Assembly (NCBI RefSeq): GCF_018598585.1
Contig: NZ_JAHESD010000005.1
Location: forward strand, 1-64,000
DNA length: 64,000 bases
Direction: 5' to 3'
Source of the DNA: Chryseosolibacter indicum
GTDB taxonomy: Bacteria; Bacteroidota; Bacteroidia; Cytophagales; Cyclobacteriaceae
A program made the translations under genes and the position numbers. The notes under the pieces are model-generated. The model was not told where the DNA came from. It ran no database searches and was given only the letters and a program-made list of their open reading frames with translations. The number at the start of each line of letters is the position of its first letter. The first letter of the stretch is position 1. Shown here piece after piece: positions 35,190 through 44,312 of this stretch.

Positions 35190-36930
35190 GGTGATCTCGC
35201 TTAATCCTGTATTTCCCTTCTATACTACTTTACCAATACTACTGGTACTTGCAGTTCTTTTCATTTGGATAGAGATTAAAAAGAACCACAAATTTAAAAC
35301 GATACGTATTGTTGCCGTAGCAGTAATGCTCTTTGCACTGTGGGGTATTATAAGCAGGCCAAATATATCTTATGAAACATCCACATCAGTCATACTTCTT
35401 ACCCGTGATTATGACAAAAAGCAAGTTGACAGCGTGATTGAAAAGCTTTCCAATCCTGCTATCTACCATTTAGATGATGTGAAGCCTTATAGGAAGTCCG
35501 TACCTGTTAAGGGTCATCAACTAGCGTACATTCAAGAGAAGTTAAATTATGTTATTGGTAATGGTATACCTTTGGCAGTCCTTGATGGGCTGGATACACC
35601 AAATTTTGTATTCATCAGCGCTCCGGTTAGCAGCGGCATAACAAACCTTCATGTAGATAAGCCCGTTGTCGTTAACAGAGAAAGTACCGTAAGTGGTATT
35701 ATAAACGATCCATCTGTTAACAAGATAGTTCTTAAAGGACCAGGAAGCAGAGAGGATTCTGTTGTAAACGACAAAGGCACTCAAACCTTCACTTTATCTT
35801 TTCGTCCTAAACAAGAAGGAAACTTTCTGTATACGCTGAGCACCTTTGACCGTGAGGGAAACCTAAGGGAGGAGAAAGTCCCGGTAACGGTAGAAAGAGA
35901 GGAACCCCTTAAGATCTTATTTATTCAGCACTTTCCTACTTTTGAGACACAATATCTGAAACAGTTTCTTGCAAAGAAGAACAGCATCGTTCTCCGCAAT
36001 CAATTATCGAAGAATATATTTCGCTATGAGTATGTTAATCATACCAATGTTGTAATCAACAAGCTTACAGACAAAGTTCTTAGCGGATTTGACTTGCTCT
36101 TTATCGATACAGACTCTTATAAAGATCTGGCAGGCTCAGAAATAAGTGCGCTCAAGCAATCTTTACAGGAAGGCTTGGGAGTTATTTTGCTATTGAATGA
36201 AAGTCCTGATAAGATAAGGGGCATCAAAACGCTTCTTCCTGAATTTGCAGCAACAAAAACAGACACTGCTATTTTCAAGCTTACAGGCAACAAGAAAATT
36301 ACCCTGCCGGTATGGCCTTTAGCACCCAAGCAGGATGATGCACTGAATAGCATTACCAAGTCAGGGACAAAGGTGTTTTCAGGATATAAATACCATGGGT
36401 TAGGAAGAGTTGGATTTCAACTGCTTCAGGAAACGTACAGAACTACTTTGGAAGGAGATTCAGCTACGTACAGCTTGTTATGGACTGAACTGCTTGAGAA
36501 GGTAAGCAGGAGAAAGGCAAAAGGTTACGAAACCATCTTCAAGACTTCTGAACCTTACTATCAAGACGAGCCCTTTTATTTTGATGTAATTGCGACTGAT
36601 AGACCTGCTATTTTAATAGACAGTATCCCAGTTCCTCTCGCTGAAGATTTATACATTGACAACATCTGGCATGGCAAAGCGTGGGGCGGTAAAAGTGGAT
36701 GGCATACCTTACTAGTAACAAATGATTCTACCGAGGTACCTTTTTATGTGCATGATGCAGGTAGCTGGGAGGCATGGAAGTCATCGCGTACTTGGCAAGA
36801 AAACAAGGCTATTGCTTCTGATACAGTTGAAGAACGAACGACGGAAGAAAAGAAACCGGTATCACCACTTATTTTCTACCTAGCTTTCCTTATTAGCGCT
36901 GGTTTTCTTTGGTTTGCACCTAAACTATAG
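35182..36930 (+). CDS. Membrane protein of the MoxR operon, unknown function
   Basis: The 582-residue protein has two N-terminal membrane segments (about residues 14-31 and 39-57) and one at the C-terminus (about 561-580). Between them is a large, probably periplasmic region starting near residue 62 with TSTSVILLTRDYDKKQVDSV. Its centre includes a segment (GFDLLFIDTDSYKDLAGSE) resembling the GATase-like fold found in VWA/BatA-type operons. It is the last gene of the DUF4159-MoxR operon; a terminator follows within the end of the convergent DUF3109 gene. No enzymatic motif is recognised. Confidence 0.75.
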   Translation: MNEVISLNPVFPFYTTLPILLVLAVLFIWIEIKKNHKFKTIRIVAVAVMLFALWGIISRPNISYETSTSVILLTRDYDKKQVDSVIEKLSNPAIYHLDDVKPYRKSVPVKGHQLAYIQEKLNYVIGNGIPLAVLDGLDTPNFVFISAPVSSGITNLHVDKPVVVNRESTVSGIINDPSVNKIVLKGPGSREDSVVNDKGTQTFTLSFRPKQEGNFLYTLSTFDREGNLREEKVPVTVEREEPLKILFIQHFPTFETQYLKQFLAKKNSIVLRNQLSKNIFRYEYVNHTNVVINKLTDKVLSGFDLLFIDTDSYKDLAGSEISALKQSLQEGLGVILLLNESPDKIRGIKTLLPEFAATKTDTAIFKLTGNKKITLPVWPLAPKQDDALNSITKSGTKVFSGYKYHGLGRVGFQLLQETYRTTLEGDSATYSLLWTELLEKVSRRKAKGYETIFKTSEPYYQDEPFYFDVIATDRPAILIDSIPVPLAEDLYIDNIWHGKAWGGKSGWHTLLVTNDSTEVPFYVHDAGSWEAWKSSRTWQENKAIASDTVEERTTEEKKPVSPLIFYLAFLISAGFLWFAPKL

Positions 36931-36953
36931 TTTGATCATCAGAGAGATAAAAA

Positions 36954-36990
36954 GGAAAGGTTGTTTACTTAACAACCTTTTTCTTCTTTT
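36954..36990 (+). terminator. Intrinsic terminator of the MoxR operon, overlapping the DUF3109 stop
   Basis: A 10-bp stem (36956-36965 with 36971-36980, 5-nt loop) is followed by TTTTTCTTCTTTT. The right arm and tail are the last codons of the convergent gene. Confidence 0.75.
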
Positions 36991-37561
36991 CCTTAGGGGG
37001 CTGAGATTCTATTAATGAAACCAGTTCATTATACCAGGGCTCTCCATATTTTCTGATCAACGGATCTTTCAGAAATTTGTAAACAGGGACTTGTAACTCT
37101 TTACCCAAAGAGCAGGCAGGAGAACAAATATGCCACTTATGATAATTCAGTGCTTCAAAGTTCTTTTTGCTGGTAACACGAATTGGATAGAGATGGCATG
37201 AGATGGGCTTCTTCCAGGAAATCTTGCCTTCAAGATAGGCCTGTTCGATACCACATTTTAAGATTCCACGCTTGTCATAGATTGCATATACACATTCTCG
37301 ACCTGCAATTATAGGTGTGCATAACTCTCCGTCATCATCAACGGTATGTTTACCCTGCTTTTCTATTTCCCTTATGCCTTCAGGTGAAAGGTATTGTTTT
37401 ACGATGGGATAAATTTCTTCAAGAATAGCGAGCTCACTTTCCTCCAACGGAGCTCCGTAATCACCTTCTACGCAGCAAGCGCCTTTGCACTTCTCCAGAT
37501 TACAGACGAATTCCTTATCCTTGATATCGTCCGAAATCAATATTTCGCCAACCTTCATCAT
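36965..37561 (-). CDS. DUF3109 Cys-rich protein
   Basis: The protein carries the DUF3109 cysteine pattern: [14 protein letters not shown] near the N-terminus, [10 protein letters not shown], and [13 protein letters not shown], which probably bind a metal or Fe-S cluster. The frame is open to 37594, but the ATG at 37561 ([12 protein letters not shown]) fits family starts, giving 198 aa. The C-terminus is a Lys run (KEKKKKVVK). It converges with the MoxR operon and its final codons double as that operon's terminator. Function unknown. Confidence 0.85.
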   Translation of the reverse strand: MMKVGEILISDDIKDKEFVCNLEKCKGACCVEGDYGAPLEESELAILEEIYPIVKQYLSPEGIREIEKQGKHTVDDDGELCTPIIAGRECVYAIYDKRGILKCGIEQAYLEGKISWKKPISCHLYPIRVTSKKNFEALNYHKWHICSPACSLGKELQVPVYKFLKDPLIRKYGEPWYNELVSLIESQPPKEKKKKVVK

Positions 37562-37880
37562 ATTTACAAAAGTACTTAATTGTTTAGAAAACATCCATCA
37601 GTAGCCTGATATACTATATCATAATAGCTACCTCGAATTTTACATTACCTGCTTCATCCTTTCAATACCGTGAAAAAGGAAATCCTTTCGAGGTTCAAAC
37701 AGGATTAACTGACGCAGACAGGAAAAATTCGTTTCCTCAAAGTCAGACCAAGTAACCAAATCAAAATGAATAAGTTCCGCTAAAGAGACAGTAATTCACT
37801 TTAAGCGTATCAAAAAATCCTTACTAAAAATTTAGTAAAGCGAATCATTCCCCGCAAATGATGTTAATTTTACAGGTTTT
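37562..37880. other. Intergenic stretch, nothing recognised
   Basis: About 320 nt between the divergent DUF3109 and helicase genes. I see no ORF, RNA or repeat. A near-match to a -7 box (TAATTTTA) sits shortly before the helicase ATG. Confidence 0.4.
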
Positions 37881-40151
37881 ATGACTGATTATATTGCTAG
37901 CCTCAACGAACCTCAGCGCGAGGGTGTTTTAACAACTGATGGTCCCTGCATGCTGATTGCCGGCGCGGGCTCTGGTAAAACGCGCGTTCTTACTTTCCGT
38001 ATAGCGCATCTTATTCAGGATAAGGGTGTTGATCCTTTTAATATCATGGCGCTGACCTTTACCAATAAAGCGGCTAAAGAGATGCGTGAACGTATTGAAA
38101 AAGTAGTAGGCCATGATGCACGTAATCTTTGGATGGGAACATTCCATTCCGTATTTGCTAAGATACTTCGTTCTGAAGCTCAGCACCTTGGGTATCCTAA
38201 CAACTTCACCATCTATGATACTGATGATTCAAAATCTCTCCTGAGATCAATCATCAAGGAAATGGGTTTAGACGACAATGTTTATAAACCCAATACCGTT
38301 TACAACAGAATTTCAGCTGCCAAGAACCGGTTAATCGGGTGGCAGGATTATCTTAATAATGCCGAGTTGATGGGTGACGATGCCGCTAATATGCGCCCTG
38401 ACATTGGCAAAATCTATAAAGCCTACGCGCTTAGGTGCTTCAGGTCGGGGGCGATGGACTTTGACGACATCTTATTTAATACTGACAAGCTGTTTAAGGA
38501 GCATCTAGATGTACTTAACAAGTACCAGCACAGAATTCACTACATTCTGGTGGATGAGTTTCAGGATACCAATCTCTGCCAGTATTTTATCGTCCGTAAG
38601 CTTGCCTCTGTAAGACAAAATGTTTGTGTAGTTGGTGACGATGCACAAAGTATTTATGCTTTCCGTGGTGCTGATATTACCAATATCCTCAACTTTGAAA
38701 GAGATTATCCTGATCTTAAGATCATTAAGCTAGAGCAAAACTATCGCTCGACGCAGAATATAGTAAATGCTGCAAACTCAGTTATCAAAAGAAACAGAGC
38801 CCAGCTGCCCAAGAATGTTTGGACCGCCAATGAAGAGGGAAATCTGATTGAGGTGATTAAGGCTACTTCTGATAATGAAGAAGGCCGGCTCATTGCGTCT
38901 TCGATCTTTGAAGAGAAGATGCAGCACCAGCTGAAGTTCAGCGACTTTGTGGTTCTTTACAGAACCAACAGCCAGTCGCGTGCAATAGAAGAATCTCTTC
39001 GGAGAATGAACATCAAATACAAAGTAATTGGTGGCCTGTCATTCTATCAGCGAAAGGAAATTAAAGACCTGCTGGCTTATCTGCGCTTTGCACTTAATCA
39101 GCAGGATGAAGCATCCTTCAGACGCATTATCAATTTACCCAAGCGCGGTATTGGCGACAGTACTGTTGATAAGATTGTAGTAGCAGCCAATGACCATGGC
39201 ACCTCGATCTGGGAGATCATTCAAAATCCTGCACCATTTGTAGGCGGCCGAGTAGCCGGGCCTATTGAGGACTTTGTGGCATTAATCAAGCGGTTTAACA
39301 TCGATGTTCAACAGAAGGACGCATATGATGCAGCTTTTGAAATTGCCAAGGGCTCTGGCCTTTTGCGAGAATTGTATGAAGACAAAACTGTTGAAGGACT
39401 AAGCCGCTATGAAAACGTACAGGAATTGCTTAACGCGATAAAAGAGTTTACCGATAATCCGGAACGTGAGGATAAATCGCTCGGCTCTTTTCTGCAGGAA
39501 GTTTCACTGGTATCCAGCCAGGATGAAGATAAGGACAAAGATCCTGATAAAGTTACCCTGATGACCATCCACATGGCGAAGGGGTTGGAGTTCAAATATG
39601 TATACATAGCGGGCATGGAAGAAGATCTATTCCCATCACAAATGATGCTTAACAGCAGGGCAGATCTGGAAGAAGAACGCAGGCTTTTCTATGTGGCCGT
39701 AACCCGGGCACAAAAACGCCTTTTCCTTACCTACGCCTCTACCCGATACCGTTTTGGAAGGTTAAAGAACTGTGAGCCAAGTCGTTTTCTGGATGATATT
39801 GATTCGCGTTTTATTAAGATGAGTACCAAGTATGCTGGTATAGAGTCTGCTCCTCCGCAGAGCCAGTATGCGAAGAACCTTGTAAATGGTATCAGGAAAA
39901 CCATATCGTCTGCGCCGGCCCCTAAAGCAAAGCAGCCTGCAGCTACTGCCTATAAAACACCTGATGATTTTAAGCCCAGCGATACCAACGGACTTAAGGA
40001 AGGTATGAAGGTGGAGCACCCCAAGTTCGGGTTTGGTACGGTTGTACAACTTGATACTTCAGGAGCTGACAGGAAAGCCAAGATCAACTTTAATGATGTA
40101 GGTGAAAAAACGCTTTTACTAAGCTTTGCAAAGCTTAGAATCATAAATTAA
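37881..40151 (+). CDS. UvrD/PcrA-type DNA helicase
   Basis: A superfamily 1A 3'-5' helicase acting in repair and replication restart. Walker A is AGAGSGKT (residues 27-34). The Q motif NEPQREGVL precedes it, and the Walker B/motif II is ILVDEFQDTN. Motif III GDDAQSIYAFRGAD, motif IV KLEQNYRSTQNI, motif V TLMTIHMAKGLEFKYVYI and motif VI RRLFYVAVTRAQKRL are all intact. The C-terminal DUF3553-like tail (KVEHPKFGFGTVVQLD) is typical of PcrA. It has 756 residues. uvrD and pcrA names are both used for such proteins. Confidence 0.95.
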   Translation: MTDYIASLNEPQREGVLTTDGPCMLIAGAGSGKTRVLTFRIAHLIQDKGVDPFNIMALTFTNKAAKEMRERIEKVVGHDARNLWMGTFHSVFAKILRSEAQHLGYPNNFTIYDTDDSKSLLRSIIKEMGLDDNVYKPNTVYNRISAAKNRLIGWQDYLNNAELMGDDAANMRPDIGKIYKAYALRCFRSGAMDFDDILFNTDKLFKEHLDVLNKYQHRIHYILVDEFQDTNLCQYFIVRKLASVRQNVCVVGDDAQSIYAFRGADITNILNFERDYPDLKIIKLEQNYRSTQNIVNAANSVIKRNRAQLPKNVWTANEEGNLIEVIKATSDNEEGRLIASSIFEEKMQHQLKFSDFVVLYRTNSQSRAIEESLRRMNIKYKVIGGLSFYQRKEIKDLLAYLRFALNQQDEASFRRIINLPKRGIGDSTVDKIVVAANDHGTSIWEIIQNPAPFVGGRVAGPIEDFVALIKRFNIDVQQKDAYDAAFEIAKGSGLLRELYEDKTVEGLSRYENVQELLNAIKEFTDNPEREDKSLGSFLQEVSLVSSQDEDKDKDPDKVTLMTIHMAKGLEFKYVYIAGMEEDLFPSQMMLNSRADLEEERRLFYVAVTRAQKRLFLTYASTRYRFGRLKNCEPSRFLDDIDSRFIKMSTKYAGIESAPPQSQYAKNLVNGIRKTISSAPAPKAKQPAATAYKTPDDFKPSDTNGLKEGMKVEHPKFGFGTVVQLDTSGADRKAKINFNDVGEKTLLLSFAKLRIIN

Positions 40152-40165
40152 AGCCAGATAAAAAG

Positions 40166-40197
40166 GTTGTAGTATCGGGTAATATACTTTAGATTTG
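40166..40197 (+). promoter_or_regulatory. Bacteroidota-type promoter for the DUF4290 gene
   Basis: GTTG (TTG at 40167-40169), a 20-nt spacer and TAGATTTG (40190-40197) fit the -33/-7 consensus. Transcription would start near 40204, giving a leader of about 79 nt. Confidence 0.7.
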
Positions 40198-40282
40198 CTA
40201 ACGCTATCGGCATTAAAGTCATATCCGATATTACAGCCAACCTACTTGAAAATCTAGTTAAGTTAGAAACGAATCAATAAAC

Positions 40283-40963
40283 ATGATTGGAGAATACAAT
40301 ACCACGCGGCCTCATATTATCTTGAAGGAATACGGCCGCAATGTTCAGAAACTTGTTGAATACATCAGGAGTGTTCCCAGCAAAGAAAAAAGGACTGAGT
40401 TAGCTTATACCCTTATTGAGTTAATCAAACAATTAACTCCTACTGTTAAAGAACAACCCGAGAATCCGCAGCGCGTGTGGGACGATCTTTTCATCATCGC
40501 CAATTTTGATCTTGATATAAACAGTCCCTTCCCTACCCCTCAACGCGACATCTTATTCAAGAAACCTCAAAAAGTAGAATATCCTCAAAGTGACGTTCGC
40601 TTTAAACACTATGGTAAGAATATAGAGAAGCTTGTTAAAGAAGCTTTGAAAAAAGAAGATCCGCAGGAGCGCCAGGATGCCATTATCTACCTTGGTAAAT
40701 TAATGAAGACATTCTATGGCAACTGGAACAAGGAAACGTTGGACGACTCAGTAATTCTTAAAGACATTCAACAGATGTCGGGTGGTGCCTTGAATATGAC
40801 CATTGAGAAGGTAAGAGAAGATAATCTGTTTGAGAAATTATATAAAGAACGTAAGAAGGGCAAGCAACAACAAGGTGGACAGCGCCATCAAAACAACAGC
40901 GGCGGCCACAGACCTTTCAACAAGAACAAAGGGAATAACTTCCGCAGAAGAAGAGATCAATAA
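40283..40963 (+). CDS. DUF4290 protein
   Basis: This 226-residue protein has the DUF4290 hallmarks: EYNTTRPHIILKEYGRNVQK at the start and VRFKHYGKNIEKLVKEALK in the middle, which form an internal repeat. The C-terminus is a basic, Gln/Arg/Asn-rich tail (residues about 190-226, RRRRDQ at the end), suggestive of RNA binding. The family is nearly confined to Bacteroidota and its function is unknown. It sits between the helicase and murA on the same strand; its 3' neighbour murA is 168 nt away. Confidence 0.85.
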   Translation: MIGEYNTTRPHIILKEYGRNVQKLVEYIRSVPSKEKRTELAYTLIELIKQLTPTVKEQPENPQRVWDDLFIIANFDLDINSPFPTPQRDILFKKPQKVEYPQSDVRFKHYGKNIEKLVKEALKKEDPQERQDAIIYLGKLMKTFYGNWNKETLDDSVILKDIQQMSGGALNMTIEKVREDNLFEKLYKERKKGKQQQGGQRHQNNSGGHRPFNKNKGNNFRRRRDQ

Positions 40964-41130
40964 GCCTCGCATATTTTACAGGTGGATTAGCTTGATTGCA
41001 AAGCGTAAAAATCCATCTGTAAATCATTTAATCAGTCACTCGTAAGGTTAATAGTTATTGTTATAAAACATACTATTCCTTTATCTTATAATTTTAGATC
41101 TAAAATCATTTTCGAAATTCCTAATCGTCC

Positions 41131-42441
41131 ATGAGTGTATTTAAAATCCGGGGAGGTAGAAAACTAAAAGGAGAAATCATCCCGCAAGGCGCAAAGAATG
41201 AAGCACTGCAAATACTAAGCGCTGTACTACTTACAGAAGAACCTGTTACTATTCATAATGTTCCCAATATTGTTGATGTAAACAAACTGATCGACCTGAT
41301 CCGTGACTTGGGTTGTAAGGTTGAAAAACTTGGTGAAGAATCTTATCGCTTCACTGCAGCTAACATCAACACCTTATTTTTAGAAACTGATGATTACAGA
41401 AGGAAGGCTGCTGCACTGCGTGGCTCTGTAATGCTGTTGGGGCCAATACTTGCTCGTTATGGCAAAGCAAGTATACCGAAGCCAGGAGGTGATAAAATAG
41501 GAAGAAGAAGATTAGACACACACTTTCTTGGATTCCAAAAGCTTGGTGCAAAATTCAACTTTGATTCTTCAGAGCACTTATTTCATATTGATGCCTCTGA
41601 ACTGAAAGGATGTTACATGCTTTTAGATGAAGCATCAGTTACTGGTACTGCGAACATTATTATGGCAGCTGTTCTTGCAAAAGGAAAGACCACCATTTAC
41701 AATGCAGCTTGCGAACCATACCTACAGCAACTTTGCCTGATGCTTAACAGAATGGGTGCGAAGATAAGCGGTGTAGGTTCTAACCTTATTTACATTGAAG
41801 GTGTAGAGAAACTTGATGGCACTGAGCATACGCTACTGCCTGACATGATTGAGATCGGAAGCTTTATTGGATTGGCTGCCATGACGCAGTCTGAGATAAC
41901 AATAAAGAATTGCCGGATTGATATGCTTGGTATTATTCCTGAGATCTTCAGGAGACTTGGTATCAAGATGGAGTTCAGGGGTGATGATATTCATATTCCT
42001 TCACAAGAGAAGTATGAGATTGAAACATTTATTGATGGATCTATCCTTACCATTGCCGATGCTCCCTGGCCAGGATTTACGCCTGACTTATTAAGTATTG
42101 TGCTTGTTGTAGCAACACAGGCAAAAGGAACAGTACTCATCCATCAGAAGATGTTTGAAAGCAGATTGTTCTTTGTAGATAAGCTTATTGATATGGGTGC
42201 GCAGATTATCCTTTGCGACCCTCATCGTGCTACTGTAATTGGTCTTGACAGGAAGAATAGCCTACGGGGTATTAAGATGTCATCGCCTGATATTCGCGCA
42301 GGGGTTGCTTTGTTGATTGCTGCGTTATCGGCTAATGGCACGAGTGAGATCTCTAACATTGATCAGATCGATCGTGGTTATCAAAATATTGATAAACGTC
42401 TTAAGGCTCTGGGTGCAGATATTGAAAGAGTAATCGATTAA
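41131..42441 (+). CDS. murA: UDP-N-acetylglucosamine 1-carboxyvinyltransferase, Asp-type
   Basis: MurA makes the first committed peptidoglycan precursor by adding enolpyruvate to UDP-GlcNAc. Motifs include IPQGAKNEALQI at the N-terminus and the family loop PGGDKIGRRRLDTH. In that loop the Cys that is catalytic in E. coli (C115) is Asp here (D121). The Asp form is known from Mycobacterium and Chlamydia and resists fosfomycin because the drug alkylates Cys. The 436-residue protein is otherwise normal. A terminator follows the gene. Confidence 0.95.
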   Translation: MSVFKIRGGRKLKGEIIPQGAKNEALQILSAVLLTEEPVTIHNVPNIVDVNKLIDLIRDLGCKVEKLGEESYRFTAANINTLFLETDDYRRKAAALRGSVMLLGPILARYGKASIPKPGGDKIGRRRLDTHFLGFQKLGAKFNFDSSEHLFHIDASELKGCYMLLDEASVTGTANIIMAAVLAKGKTTIYNAACEPYLQQLCLMLNRMGAKISGVGSNLIYIEGVEKLDGTEHTLLPDMIEIGSFIGLAAMTQSEITIKNCRIDMLGIIPEIFRRLGIKMEFRGDDIHIPSQEKYEIETFIDGSILTIADAPWPGFTPDLLSIVLVVATQAKGTVLIHQKMFESRLFFVDKLIDMGAQIILCDPHRATVIGLDRKNSLRGIKMSSPDIRAGVALLIAALSANGTSEISNIDQIDRGYQNIDKRLKALGADIERVID

Positions 42442-42463
42442 TAGCTTTATCATAAGAAAACAA

Positions 42464-42503
42464 GAAAAGTCAGGGGCCTTAATAGTTCTGACTTTTTCTT
42501 TTT
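42464..42503 (+). terminator. Intrinsic terminator after murA
   Basis: A 9-bp stem AAAAGTCAG (42465-42473) pairs with CTGACTTTT (42488-42496) and is followed by a T-rich tail. Confidence 0.75.
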
Positions 42504-42638
42504 AAGGCGATTTTCAGACACCCGGCAATAAGAAGCGGTACGGTCCAAATTAATTGCCCGGGATTTACCCGTGATGCCATATCAAATCTTTCCGGTTCTT
42601 CATTACGCCTTGATGGCAAGGTTAGTTTAAAGCGTTCT

Positions 42639-42671
42639 CCACTCATTTTCCACTCGTTCTGCACTCGTTAT
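42639..42671. repeat. Three 11-bp direct repeats, first copy of a two-site set
   Basis: Units of CCACTCGTNCT occur with CACTC at 42640, 42651 and 42662, an exact 11-bp period. The first unit is degenerate (CACTCAT). The same array is found at 59549-59581. It lies in the gap between murA and the next gene. Confidence 0.7.
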
Positions 42672-42703
42672 ACTTTTTTGATGTTTGGGGCCTGACCGGA
42701 TGT

Positions 42704-42724
42704 TTTTGACACTATTTGTCAAAA
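42704..42724. promoter_or_regulatory. Short palindrome before the 42758 gene
   Basis: TTTTGACA (42704-42711) and TGTCAAAA (42717-42724) form an 8-bp perfect inverted repeat with a 5-nt centre, 33 nt before the chosen ATG. It could be an operator. Confidence 0.3.
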
Positions 42725-42757
42725 GCTGGGTTTACCTTTCCTAAAAAAACTATCACT

Positions 42758-43309
42758 ATGGCACATGTACGGGAAAATGATCTTACCGAAGGTTTGAGCG
42801 GAAAGTTTGGGCGGAAATTCGTTTTTAAGCAATTAAGGGGAAAAACAATTGTAGCCCGAAGGGCGAAGCCTACTACGAAAGAGAGTGCTTTGCAACGCGA
42901 CAACCGTGAGCGCTTTAAGAAGGCTTCTGCGTATGCAAAGGCCATGATGCTGATTCCGGAAAGGAAGGCGTATTACTGGGAAATGGCGAAGGAAATGAAG
43001 GTTCCAAATGCTTATACCGCTGCAATTGCAGATTATATGCGGAAGCCAGTGATCAAAGAAGCAGAAGTTGCTACTGAAGATTCTACTTTAACTGTAAAGA
43101 TGAGTGCTGCGAAGAAAGACTTTCGGATCGGGATAATAAAGGCAGTTGCGTTAGGTCATGATGGTTTACCTGTAGAGGAAGCTGAGACTATTACTGAATT
43201 TGAGAATTGGGAATATCGGTTTGTAAGGCAGAAGGATTGGATCCAAAAGATTAAAGTTGTTGTACAGGACGAGGCGGGGAATATTGTAGTACGAGAGATG
43301 GTGGTTTGA
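42758..43309 (+). CDS. Hypothetical two-domain protein (183 aa)
   Basis: The chosen start is the ATG at 42758 (MAHVRENDLTEGLSGKFGRK); a TTG start at 42716 would add 14 residues and overlap a palindrome. The N-terminal half has a basic GLSGKFGRKFVFKQLRGKTI block followed by QRDNRERFKKASAYAKAMM. This recalls the GKxG-type N-terminus of DUF6266-like Bacteroidota proteins, but the match is weak. The C-terminal half is beta-rich (DFRIGIIKAVALGHDGLPV and IKVVVQDEAGNIVVREMVV). There is no signal peptide or membrane segment. It is flanked by 11-bp repeats upstream and converges with the exonuclease gene. Function unknown. Confidence 0.65.
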   Translation: MAHVRENDLTEGLSGKFGRKFVFKQLRGKTIVARRAKPTTKESALQRDNRERFKKASAYAKAMMLIPERKAYYWEMAKEMKVPNAYTAAIADYMRKPVIKEAEVATEDSTLTVKMSAAKKDFRIGIIKAVALGHDGLPVEEAETITEFENWEYRFVRQKDWIQKIKVVVQDEAGNIVVREMVV

Positions 43310-43435
43310 CAAGGCTTAGGTATATGAAGTGGTGAAGAACACCAGTATTGGCCAGAGGCTCGCCTAAAGTATAGACGAGTCCTGAAAGCACAATGTATTT
43401 GTTTAAAGAATCTTTTTGTCGAACAATTTGGATTA

Positions 43436-44212
43436 TTAAACTTCAAGCTTTATTGCTACCGGGCAATGGTCTGAACCGAGGTATTCGTTGTAGATCATCG
43501 CATCTTTTACTTTGCCTATAATGGATTCAGATACGAGGAAGTAATCGATACGCCACCCTACGTTTCTAGATCGGGCGTTGAACAGGTAGTTCCAATATGT
43601 GTATTTTACTTCTTCGGGGTAGAAACGGCGGAAGGTATCTACAAAGCCACTTTCAAGGAGCTTTATAAAGCCATCAATTTCACGTTGGGTATAACCTGCT
43701 GACTTATTGTAATTTTCTTTTGCGCGGGCAATATCAATGGGTTGATGAGCAACATTTAAATCGCCACACAGAACAACAGGTTTTTTCTGTTGAAGATTAA
43801 CGAGATAGTTTCTGAAGTCTACATCCCATTTCTCACGGTAGTCCAATCGCTTTAAACCCTCGCCGGCGTTGGGTACATAAACAGTAACAAGGTAGAAATC
43901 ATTAAACTCAGCTGTCATCACCCTTCCCTCCTGGTCATGCTCTTCAATGTTCATGTCACAGGTGACATTTAAAGGTTCAACCTTTGACATAATCGTTGTA
44001 CCAGAATAGCCCTTTCTTGTTTTGCAGGAGTTAACATGAATTTTAAACTCAGGAAGTAATTCCAATGCAGACTTTACTTCTTCAAAAGAGGCTTTTGTTT
44101 CCTGTAAACACAGGATATCAGGGTTCATTGTTCTTACATCTTTAATAAAGTCTTTCTTAATGATCGACCTGATACCATTAACGTTCCAGTTTACCAAATG
44201 AAGTTCAGCCAT
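43436..44212 (-). CDS. xth: Exodeoxyribonuclease III family (AP endonuclease)
   Basis: The enzyme cleaves DNA at abasic sites and removes 3'-blocking groups in base-excision repair. Family motifs are LVNWNVNGIRS with the metal Asn, DILCLQETKASFEEV with the metal Glu, VLCGDLNVAHQPIDI, and the C-terminal GSDHCPVAIKLEV with the catalytic Asp-His. The length of 258 aa is typical. It is preceded by a terminator and a small basic gene on the same strand. Confidence 0.95.
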   Translation of the reverse strand: MAELHLVNWNVNGIRSIIKKDFIKDVRTMNPDILCLQETKASFEEVKSALELLPEFKIHVNSCKTRKGYSGTTIMSKVEPLNVTCDMNIEEHDQEGRVMTAEFNDFYLVTVYVPNAGEGLKRLDYREKWDVDFRNYLVNLQQKKPVVLCGDLNVAHQPIDIARAKENYNKSAGYTQREIDGFIKLLESGFVDTFRRFYPEEVKYTYWNYLFNARSRNVGWRIDYFLVSESIIGKVKDAMIYNEYLGSDHCPVAIKLEV

Positions 44213-44263
44213 GAGTACTTGTTATAATTTGAGGATGCAATAAAGCAGTAAAGTATGAAAACG

Positions 44264-44293
44264 AAAAAGTCCCACCATGGCGGGACTTTAAAA
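44264..44293 (-). terminator. Intrinsic terminator after the small basic gene
   Basis: A hairpin with GTCCC and GGGAC arms (one internal mismatch, CC/GG inner pairs) is followed on the minus strand by TTTTT. It separates the 52-aa gene from xth downstream. Confidence 0.75.
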
Positions 44294-44312
44294 ATATCTT
44301 TGAAAAGAAGTA

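Noticed and set aside
42479-42664. 61-codon minus-strand frame covering the 11-bp repeat and murA terminator
   Set aside because: It reads through a terminator and a repeat array with a period of 11, which is not a multiple of three; no promoter was seen.
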